From positions 1 to 64,000 of the forward strand of contig CAHJWI010000014.1 of assembly GCA_903642225.1 (NCBI GenBank): a DNA stretch of 64,000 nucleotides, given 5' to 3'. Both the position numbers and the translations under genes were made by a program. Source of the stretch: Acidobacteriaceae bacterium (GTDB taxonomy: Bacteria; Acidobacteriota; Terriglobia; Terriglobales; Acidobacteriaceae). Below, one piece after another: positions 19,573 through 26,208 of this stretch (positions are counted from its first letter, which is position 1; each line of letters opens with the position of its first letter). The notes under the pieces were generated by a model that saw only the letters and a list, made by a program, of their open reading frames with translations, did not search any database and was not told the origin of the DNA.

Positions 19573-20727
19573 ATGGCAATTCCTCTCTCGCAGATGTGGA
19601 CGGTAGCAAGCTACGTCGTCACACAAAAGCTCAAGGGTCGCAAGCGCTACCCGCTCGTCCTCATGCTCGAGCCGCTCTTCCGCTGCAACCTGGCCTGCGC
19701 CGGCTGCGGAAAGATCCAGTACCCGGCCCACATCCTCAAGGCCGAGCTCACGCCCGAAGAGTGCTTCAAGGCTGTCGACGAATGCGGCACCCCGATGGTC
19801 TCCATTCCCGGCGGCGAGCCCCTCCTCCACCCCAAGATGCCGGAGATCGTCCAGGGCCTGGTGGACCGCAAGAAGTACGTCTATATGTGCACGAACGCGC
19901 TCCTGCTCAAGGAAAAGCTGCACCTCTTCAAGCCAAGCAAGTACCTCAGCTTCTCCGTGCACATCGACGGCGAGCGCGAGCACCATGACTTCGGCGTCTG
20001 CCGCGAAGGCGGCTACGATATCGCCATGGACGGCGTCCGCGCCGCCATCGCTGCCGGCTTCCGCGTCACCACCAACACCACTCTCTTCGACGGCGCAGAC
20101 CCCAATAGCGTCCGCCGCCACTTCGACCAGCTCACCGAGGCCGGCGTCGAGGGCATCATGCTCTCCCCCGGCTATACCTATGACAAGGCGCCCGACCAGA
20201 AGCACTTCCTCGGCCGTGCCCGCTCGCGCAAGCTCTTCCGCTCCATCCTCTCCAACCGCAAGAGCACCTGGCAGTTCAACGCCTCGCCCATCTTTCTTGA
20301 GTTCCTCATGGGCAAGCGCGAGCTCACCTGCACTCCTTGGGGCATGCCCACCTACTCCATCTTCGGCTGGCAAAAGCCGTGCTACCTCCTCCAGGATGGC
20401 TACGCCGACACCTTCGCCGAGCTCATGGAATCGGTCGAATGGTCGAATTACGGCACCGAGTCCGGCAATCCCCGCTGCGCCAACTGCATGGTCCACTCCG
20501 GCTATGAGGCCAGCGGCGTCAACTACACCTTTGGCTCCTTCAAAGGCATGGCGCAGACCATTAAGGCCATCCTGTTCGACAGCCACAAGGACGAGCAGGC
20601 CAACAAGCTTCTGAATGACTGGCGTCCTGCCTCAAACCACGAGCACCTCGTGCAGATCGGCTCCGGCTTCGCCAGCAGGGAAGCCGAAGTCGTCAACCAT
20701 GAAGAGTCCCTGGTCTCCGGAGACTAA
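19573..20727 (+). CDS. hpnH: Hopanoid radical SAM protein HpnH (adenosylhopane synthase)
   Basis: This 384-residue radical SAM enzyme adds a 5'-deoxyadenosyl group to diploptene, giving adenosylhopane, the first extended (C35) hopanoid. The cluster motif C-N-L-A-C-A-G-C places cysteines at residues 38, 42 and 45. SIPGGEPLLHP follows, where SAM-binding Gly/Glu residues lie. The C-terminal part contains extra cysteines (RCANCMVHSGYEASG) typical of HpnH. An AAGGAG-like sequence precedes ATG 19573. It lies between shc and an unknown gene that starts two bases after its stop. Confidence 0.95.
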   Translation: MAIPLSQMWTVASYVVTQKLKGRKRYPLVLMLEPLFRCNLACAGCGKIQYPAHILKAELTPEECFKAVDECGTPMVSIPGGEPLLHPKMPEIVQGLVDRKKYVYMCTNALLLKEKLHLFKPSKYLSFSVHIDGEREHHDFGVCREGGYDIAMDGVRAAIAAGFRVTTNTTLFDGADPNSVRRHFDQLTEAGVEGIMLSPGYTYDKAPDQKHFLGRARSRKLFRSILSNRKSTWQFNASPIFLEFLMGKRELTCTPWGMPTYSIFGWQKPCYLLQDGYADTFAELMESVEWSNYGTESGNPRCANCMVHSGYEASGVNYTFGSFKGMAQTIKAILFDSHKDEQANKLLNDWRPASNHEHLVQIGSGFASREAEVVNHEESLVSGD

Positions 20728-20729
20728 CC

Positions 20730-21182
20730 ATGGCGACTGACCAGCAGGAGCACCTGAAAACCGAGCAGCTCGCCGGCCACAACCCCGACGAGCTCGACGT
20801 CATGGCCGGCCGCGAGCGGGAGAACCTCGAAGGCTATATTCCCGCCCTCGCCACCGACGCCGAAGTTCGCGACGCCCTCGAAAAAGCGTTCGACTATCGA
20901 GGCGATGTGACCCTTACCCTGCGCTCCGGCGAGCAGGTGGAGGGCTACCTTTACGACCGCCGGACCGGCCGCACCCTCGCCGACTCCCTGGTCCGTATTA
21001 TGCCCAGCAAGGGCGAAGACCGCAGCCGTCGCAGCATCTCCTATACCGACATCGCCGCCCTCGCCTTCACGGGCCGGGACACCGCTGCCGGCCGCACCTT
21101 CGAGGCCTGGGTCCGCAAGTACTGGGAAAAGAAAGCCGCGGGCGAAAAGAATATCCAGATCGAACCCGAAAAGCTGGACTGA
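20730..21182 (+). CDS. Unknown 150-aa protein of the hopanoid operon, Sm/SH3-like barrel predicted
   Basis: This soluble protein begins two bases after hpnH stops and overlaps the next start by one base (TGATG), so it is a true operon member. I do not recognise a named family. Residues 55-115 alternate hydrophobic and polar residues in a pattern like an Sm or SH3-type beta barrel: DVTLTLRSGEQVEGYLYDR, then SLVRIMPSKG, then SISYTDIAALAFTGRD. The N-terminus is acidic and the C-terminal 30 residues are a charged helix (FEAWVRKYWEKKAAGEK). There is no signal peptide or membrane segment. A role in regulating or scaffolding extended hopanoid synthesis is only inference from position. Confidence 0.8.
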   Translation: MATDQQEHLKTEQLAGHNPDELDVMAGRERENLEGYIPALATDAEVRDALEKAFDYRGDVTLTLRSGEQVEGYLYDRRTGRTLADSLVRIMPSKGEDRSRRSISYTDIAALAFTGRDTAAGRTFEAWVRKYWEKKAAGEKNIQIEPEKLD

Positions 21183-21376
21183 TGCAACACCTCCAGGTCC
21201 AGCCCTGCGGCTGTATCGCGCTCCCCGCCAACATAAGCGAGGCGCTGCTCGCCGGGCCCGGTTCCGTACTTGAAGTCGAACTTAAAGACGGTGCGTTGAT
21301 TCTGAGGCGCATCTCTCCTCCCCTCGACACCGAAGCGCAGGCTGCAACGCCGCTCGCCGCCTGTCCACTCCGATGA
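21182..21376 (+). CDS. AbrB/MazE-like swapped-hairpin small protein
   Basis: This 64-residue protein overlaps the gene before it by one base (TGATG) and hpnA after it by four (ATGA). The core, GCIALPANISEALLAGPGS then VLEVELKDGALILRR, follows the pattern of AbrB/SpoVT/MazE domains (G-R-I-x-L-P-x-x-I-R-x-x-L-x-x-x-x-G-D-x-L-x-V-x-x-x-D-G-x-I-x-L-x-R). Such domains bind DNA as dimers, usually as antitoxins or transition-state regulators. No partner toxin lies next to it. It could be a local regulator of the hopanoid operon or just a small structural partner. The fold call is from pattern only. Confidence 0.7.
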   Translation: MQHLQVQPCGCIALPANISEALLAGPGSVLEVELKDGALILRRISPPLDTEAQAATPLAACPLR

Positions 21377-22398
21377 ACCTCTTCCTCACCGGCTCCACCG
21401 GCTTCGTCGGTTCCCACGTTGCACATGCGGCAGCCGCGCAGGGCGCCAACCTTCGCCTGCTCGCCCGCTCCACCAGCGACCTCGCTGCCATCGCGGACCT
21501 TCCCGCGGCCGAGCTCGTCACCGGTGATCTACGCCACCCCGACTCCTACAAAGCCGCCCTCCAGGGCTGCGACGCCGTCCTCCACATCGCCGCAGACTAC
21601 CGCCTCTGGGTTCCCGACCCCGCTGAAATGTACAGGTCGAACGTCGAAGGCACACGCGACCTTCTCCGCCTTGCCCGCGAAGCCGGCGTTCCCCGCGTCG
21701 TCTACACCTCCTCCGTTGCCACCATGGGCTTCAAGCGCGACGGCACCATCGTCGACGAGCAGACCCCCGTCTCCGAAGCCGACATGATCGGCCACTACAA
21801 GCGCAGCAAATGGCTGGCTGAGCAGGAGGCCATCGCTGCAGCCAAAGCCGGCCAGCACGTAGTCGTCCTGAATCCCACCACGCCCATCGGCCCTGCAGAC
21901 CGTAAGCCCACACCGACCGGCCGCATCGTCGTCGACTTCCTCAAAGGAAAGTTTCCCGCCTACGTCGACACTGGCCTCAATCTCGTCGACGTCGACGAGA
22001 TTGCCCGCACCCACCTCGCCGCGCTCACCCGCGGCATACCCGGCGAGCGTTACATCCTTGGCGGCGAAAACCTCACCCTCAAGCAGATCCTCGACAAAAT
22101 GTCCGCCATCAGCGGCCTGCCGTCGCCCACCATGAAGGTCCCCCACGCCGTCGCTCTCGCCTTCGCTTTTTTCGATGAGACCATCACCGGCAAGCTTCGC
22201 GGCAAGGAGCCCCGCGCCACCGTTGAAGCCGTCCAGATGGGCCGCAAGCTGATGTGGGCCTCCTCCGCCAGGGCCGAACGCGACCTCGGCTTTCAGGTGA
22301 TCCCTGTCTACCGCGCGCTTCGCTCGGCGATGGCATGGTTCGTCATCAACGGCTACGCACCGCCTTTCCCGCAAGCTGTTCTGAAAGCGGGGAAGTAG
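21373..22398 (+). CDS. hpnA: Hopanoid-associated sugar epimerase HpnA
   Basis: This 341-residue extended short-chain dehydrogenase has the NAD-binding motif FLTGSTGFVGSHV at the N-terminus. The catalytic Ser region is YTSSVATMGF, and the Tyr-Lys pair is in HYKRSKWLAEQEA. NPTTPIGPADRKPTPTGRIVVDFL matches HpnA-type proteins. In hopanoid clusters HpnA is predicted to act on the side-chain sugar, but its exact reaction is not settled. The ATGA overlap with the preceding AbrB-like gene and the three-base gap to hpnG indicate coupled translation. Confidence 0.9.
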   Translation: MNLFLTGSTGFVGSHVAHAAAAQGANLRLLARSTSDLAAIADLPAAELVTGDLRHPDSYKAALQGCDAVLHIAADYRLWVPDPAEMYRSNVEGTRDLLRLAREAGVPRVVYTSSVATMGFKRDGTIVDEQTPVSEADMIGHYKRSKWLAEQEAIAAAKAGQHVVVLNPTTPIGPADRKPTPTGRIVVDFLKGKFPAYVDTGLNLVDVDEIARTHLAALTRGIPGERYILGGENLTLKQILDKMSAISGLPSPTMKVPHAVALAFAFFDETITGKLRGKEPRATVEAVQMGRKLMWASSARAERDLGFQVIPVYRALRSAMAWFVINGYAPPFPQAVLKAGK

Positions 22399-22401
22399 GC
22401 C

Positions 22402-23169
22402 ATGCCCGAGAACAAGGCCGCCCTCCTGAAGGGCTTCGTCACCCTGGAAGACCCTCCAAAACACGCTCCCACCAACCCGGCAATCATCCTCATCGCCGCC
22501 CTGGCCGGCGAACTCAAGCCACTCACCCGCTCCTGGGCCGCGCTGGAGTCGGTCAACGGCGTTCATGGCTTTCAGCACCCCTCCAACACCATCTTCGCCT
22601 TCCATGCAGGCATGGGTGCCGGCCCCGTCACGCGTGCATTCCAACGTGCGTTCCAGGTCTGCGTTCCAACCTCCGTCTACTCTGTGGGCTGGGCCGGCTC
22701 GTTGCGGGCGGAGACCCCCGCCGGCAGCACCTTCCGCGCAGAAGCAGTGCTCGACCTCGCCACTCACGAAACCTTCGCCTGCGCGCCATCCAATTGGGCC
22801 ACGCGCGGAACACTTCTCACCAGCCGCCGTGTGGAGACCCATGCCGACAAGCCACGTCTCGCCGCAGGCTATCCGTCCGCACGCGCCGTCGACATGGAGG
22901 CCGCGACTCTTGCCCGTCTGGCCACCGCGCACAACCTGCCGTTCCGCGCCGTCAAAGCCATCTCTGACGAGGTGGACGAGCCTCTTCCCGACCTGAATCT
23001 CTTCATCACACCGCAAGGGCAGTTCGCCACGGTCCGCTTTATCGCGCACGTAGCCCTGCGGCCACCACTCTGGCCCGTCCTCAGCCGCTTTGGCAAGAAC
23101 TCCAGCCTCGCTGCCACCAACCTCGCCGAGACCCTCGCCGCAGAACTCGGCATCGAAAAACCGCGCTAA
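22402..23169 (+). CDS. hpnG: Hopanoid nucleosidase/phosphorylase HpnG
   Basis: This 255-residue protein of the nucleoside phosphorylase (PNP/UDP) family contains HAGMGAGPVTRAFQRAF and the conserved VDMEAATLARLA motif, followed by KAISDEVDE. In characterised clusters HpnG removes adenine from adenosylhopane to give ribosylhopane or its phosphate, acting directly after HpnH. Position after hpnA in the same operon supports that role over general purine salvage. An acidic and hydrophobic C-terminal tail of about 40 residues (FATVRFIAHVALRPPLWPVLSRFG) may help it meet the membrane-bound substrate. Confidence 0.85.
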   Translation: MPENKAALLKGFVTLEDPPKHAPTNPAIILIAALAGELKPLTRSWAALESVNGVHGFQHPSNTIFAFHAGMGAGPVTRAFQRAFQVCVPTSVYSVGWAGSLRAETPAGSTFRAEAVLDLATHETFACAPSNWATRGTLLTSRRVETHADKPRLAAGYPSARAVDMEAATLARLATAHNLPFRAVKAISDEVDEPLPDLNLFITPQGQFATVRFIAHVALRPPLWPVLSRFGKNSSLAATNLAETLAAELGIEKPR

Positions 23170-23244
23170 CTTCGTTCAACTCGCAAGCAGCAATTCGTCG
23201 TCCGCCCTCCCAACGACATCCCCAGGCCTGCAGTTTCACGTCGC

Positions 23245-23555
23245 CTGTTCCACTGTATCAACGGCTTCCAGAACTGCTTCGCCTCACAGCTCACCGGCAA
23301 GCTGGTCACCATCCCCGCATCCAACACCGAAGACGACCACGGAATCGCAGCGCGTTCAACCACGCGATCTCTTCAACGTGGAGCTCGGTGAGGACAACCG
23401 CGTCGACCGGGCCACACCGACCGCTACCACCTCGGCGCCCGAACTACCGAGGTTACGTCAACAACAAGGACGCCCTCTACAACGTCCTTCCACCTTTTCC
23501 GGCACGCTTTACGTCAATGCGCACGGTAACTGCCGACGTCGCCTTGCGCTTCTAA
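23245..23555 (+). pseudogene. Decayed C-terminus of a TonB-dependent receptor
   Basis: Between hpnG and the alcohol dehydrogenase, pieces of a TonB-dependent receptor C-terminus can be read only by changing frame several times. LFHCINGFQNCFASQLTG comes from 23245, QPRDLFNVELGEDN from about 23357, GHTDRYHLGARTTEV from 23410, and YVNNKDALYNVL from 23454. PSTFSGTLYVN lies in another frame, and RTVTADVALRF then a stop closes at 23553-23555. The blocks D-L-F-N-V-x-L-G-x-D-N, R-Y-x-x-x-A-R-x-T, N-x-x-x-A-L-Y-N and F-S-G-T, and the terminal aromatic Phe, are the usual order in acidobacterial receptors. No upstream part is present, so this is a truncated relic. Confidence 0.75.
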
Positions 23556-23657
23556 CCTGCAGCCGAGCCAAGGTGTTCGTGTGTGTCAAATCCGGGTTTT
23601 TTGACTCGGGTTAACCCGCAAGTGACAAACCGTCATCTGAACGAAAATAGACACTGT

Positions 23658-24761
23658 ATGCCCGTCCAAATACAGATCGCCGCAATCGAAGCAATCGAGA
23701 TCCCTCTTACTCAACAAGCTGCTGTTTACCACGCGCCCGACGACGTACGCATGGAGATCGTCGCCGTGCCCAGTGTCGGCCCTGGCGACGTTCTCCTTCG
23801 CATTGACACCTGCGGCATCTGCGGTACCGACCTGAAGAAAATCCACACCGGCTCTCATTCCGCCCCGCGCATCTTTGGGCATGAGATGGCCGGCACCGTC
23901 GCCGCCGTCGGTCAAAACGTCACGGGCTGGAAACCTGGCGACCGTGCGATGGCCTTCCACCACATCCCCTGCGGCACCTGCTACTACTGCCGCAAACACA
24001 CTTTCGCCCAGTGCGAGACCTACAAAAAAGTCGGCACCACCGCAGCTTTTGAGCCGAGTGGTGGCGGCTTCGCGCAATATATACGCGTTATGGACTGGAT
24101 CGTCGACCGCGGCCTCATCCGCATTCCCGACGACATCCCCTTGGAGCAGGCGGCCTGGATCGAGCCGGTAAACACCTGCTACAAAGCCATCGAACTGTTG
24201 CACCTTCAGCCAGACGAAACGGTCCTTGTGATTGGCCAGGGGCCAATCGGCATTCTGCTCGCCGTGCTCGCACAGCGCACCGGTGCCACGGTTTTGACCT
24301 CGGACTTGTACCCGGAACGCCACAGCGTTGCGGCCAGCTACGGTCTGCATAACGCGCTGGATGCGAAGGAAGATGTTTCTGCCATCTGCAAAGCAAGAAC
24401 GGGCGGCAGGGGAGCGGACGTTGCCTTACTTGCGGTTGGTGCCAACGCCCTCATCACCCTTGCCATGAACAGCATTCGCCCGGGAGGGCGGGTCTGCCTC
24501 TTTGCGCAAACGCAGCATGAGCAGGCCCCCTTCGACCCCGGCCAGGTCTGTATGGAGGAGAAGACGCTGATGGGTAGCTACAGCTCGTCAGTCGCCATTC
24601 AGGACGCTGCGATACAGCTTGTCTTTGAGGGTTACCGTAATGGCAGCTTCGACCTGACCCGCCTCATCAGCCACCGGTTTCCGCTGTCTCAGGCCGTTGA
24701 AGCCATCCATCTGGCCGGCAATCCGCAACCCGGCAGTATGAAGATTGTTCTGCAGCCCTAA
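23658..24761 (+). CDS. Zinc-dependent alcohol dehydrogenase family protein
   Basis: This 367-residue medium-chain dehydrogenase starts at ATG 23658 (MPVQIQIAAIEAIEIP). The catalytic zinc site is Cys in DTCGICGTDLKK with His-Glu in FGHEMAG. The structural zinc site has four close cysteines (C-G-T-C-Y-Y-C-R-K-H-T-F-A-Q-C). The Rossmann motif is VLVIGQGPIGILLAVLAQ. It is closest in layout to sorbitol/threonine dehydrogenase-like enzymes, and the substrate cannot be told. It follows the receptor relic and is convergent with the response-regulator gene, with a 19-base gap. Confidence 0.87.
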   Translation: MPVQIQIAAIEAIEIPLTQQAAVYHAPDDVRMEIVAVPSVGPGDVLLRIDTCGICGTDLKKIHTGSHSAPRIFGHEMAGTVAAVGQNVTGWKPGDRAMAFHHIPCGTCYYCRKHTFAQCETYKKVGTTAAFEPSGGGFAQYIRVMDWIVDRGLIRIPDDIPLEQAAWIEPVNTCYKAIELLHLQPDETVLVIGQGPIGILLAVLAQRTGATVLTSDLYPERHSVAASYGLHNALDAKEDVSAICKARTGGRGADVALLAVGANALITLAMNSIRPGGRVCLFAQTQHEQAPFDPGQVCMEEKTLMGSYSSSVAIQDAAIQLVFEGYRNGSFDLTRLISHRFPLSQAVEAIHLAGNPQPGSMKIVLQP

Positions 24762-24780
24762 AGGAACGCCGCCGCAGGAC

Positions 24781-26208
24781 TTAATCTCGGCCTCGCTTTT
24801 TGACTTCAACGTTCAGACGCTTGAGCTTCTGATTCAAGGTGGACAGCGGAATCTTGAAGAACTCGGCCGTTTCCGTCTGGTTCCAGTTGCAGCGTTCGAG
24901 GCGGTCGGCCAGAATTCTGCGCTCGATCTCTTCCATGATGTCGAACAGTGAGGCGTCCGACTTCTGCTCCAGCAGTGCTGCACTGTAAGGATTGCCAATC
25001 AGTTGGGCCGGCAACAGTTCCAAGCCGATGTTCTGCGACGTGGAAAGCACGACACCCCGCTCCATCGCGTTCTCCAACTCACGCACGTTGCCGGGCCATT
25101 CATAGTCCATCATGGCGCGCAAGGCGTCAGGCGACAGCGTTCTCGGGTCGACCTCATTTTCTTCCGCGTAGCGCACCAGGAAGTGCGAGGCCAGCAGCGG
25201 AATATCTTCTTTACGGGTGCGCAGCGGCGGCAGATCCAGGTTGATCACGGACAGGCGGTAATAAAGGTCCTCGCGGAAGCGACCGTCTTTGACGGCCTGC
25301 CGGAGATCGACGTTGGTGGCGGCCACGATGCGCACGTCGACTGCGATTTCGCTGGTTCCTCCCACCTGCATGAAGCGGCGTTCCTGCAGCGCACGCAGAA
25401 TTTTTGCCTGGGTTTCAATCGGCATCGTCCCGATTTCATCCAGGAAGAGCGTACCGCCGCTGGCTACCTCGAACAGGCCTTTTTTTGCCGCGATGGCGGA
25501 TGTGAATGCTCCCTTGACGTGGCCGAACAGCGTGGACTCCAATAGGTCCACCGGTACCGCACCCGTGTTGATGGCCACGAACGGCTTGTCCCTGCGCGGC
25601 GAGTTCAGGTGAATGGCCTTGGCAATCAGCTCCTTGCCGGTGCCACTCTCGCCGTGAATAAGGATGGTGGATCGTGATGGCGCGACCTGAGCCACTGTCT
25701 CCAGCAGCTTGGTCATCGCATCGCTTTTGCCGATGATGTTTTCAAACGAGTATCGCTGTTTAAGCGTCCTCTTGAGCTGGACGACCTCTTCCGCCGAACG
25801 CGAGCGACCAATTGCCGACCGCATGTCTGCAAGCAGCTTCTCGTTATCCCATGGTTTCTGGACGAAGTTGTCTGCACCTGCGTGCAGCGCATCCACCACG
25901 TTGCCGACTGTTCCGTAGGCGGTGATCATGATGACTGGCAGCTGCGGCCGGAGCCGCTTGATGCGCGGTAGAAGGTCGATGCCGCTCTCCCCGGGGAGAG
26001 CGAGGTCGAGCAGCAGCAGGTCATATTCATCGGCCGCCAGCATGTCCAGACCGGTGTTTCCTTCCGGTGCCATGTGGACGTCGAAACCTTCAAGCGTGAG
26101 CAGCACTTCGAGGGATTCGCGAATGCCCGGTTCGTCGTCGATGATGAGGATGCGACCGGTGTTAATCATGGGCGAAACTGGATCCACTGCGAGTGTTGCG
26201 TCAGGCAT
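24781..26208 (-). CDS. NtrC-family sigma-54-type response regulator
   Basis: The protein has 475 residues. The receiver domain has Asp68 as the likely phosphoacceptor (LLLLDLALPG) and Lys118 in FVQKPWDN. The AAA+ domain carries Walker A GESGTGKE (186-193) and Walker B GTLFLDEIG. The sigma-54 contact loop reads GAFTSA (233-238) instead of the usual GAFTGA. A C-terminal Fis-type helix-turn-helix (RLERCNWNQTETAEFFKIPLSTLNQKLKRL) binds enhancer DNA. It overlaps the end of the histidine kinase gene by eight bases, so the two form one two-component system. Its target genes are unknown. Confidence 0.94.
   Translation of the reverse strand: MPDATLAVDPVSPMINTGRILIIDDEPGIRESLEVLLTLEGFDVHMAPEGNTGLDMLAADEYDLLLLDLALPGESGIDLLPRIKRLRPQLPVIMITAYGTVGNVVDALHAGADNFVQKPWDNEKLLADMRSAIGRSRSAEEVVQLKRTLKQRYSFENIIGKSDAMTKLLETVAQVAPSRSTILIHGESGTGKELIAKAIHLNSPRRDKPFVAINTGAVPVDLLESTLFGHVKGAFTSAIAAKKGLFEVASGGTLFLDEIGTMPIETQAKILRALQERRFMQVGGTSEIAVDVRIVAATNVDLRQAVKDGRFREDLYYRLSVINLDLPPLRTRKEDIPLLASHFLVRYAEENEVDPRTLSPDALRAMMDYEWPGNVRELENAMERGVVLSTSQNIGLELLPAQLIGNPYSAALLEQKSDASLFDIMEEIERRILADRLERCNWNQTETAEFFKIPLSTLNQKLKRLNVEVKKRGRD

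Noticed and set aside
19276-20586. Minus-strand open frame opposite the shc end and hpnH
   Set aside because: Antisense shadow of strongly C-ending codons. No start signal or domain.
21529-23049. Minus-strand open frame opposite hpnA and hpnG
   Set aside because: Low-complexity Gly/Ala/Val product opposite two well-supported genes. Shadow frame.
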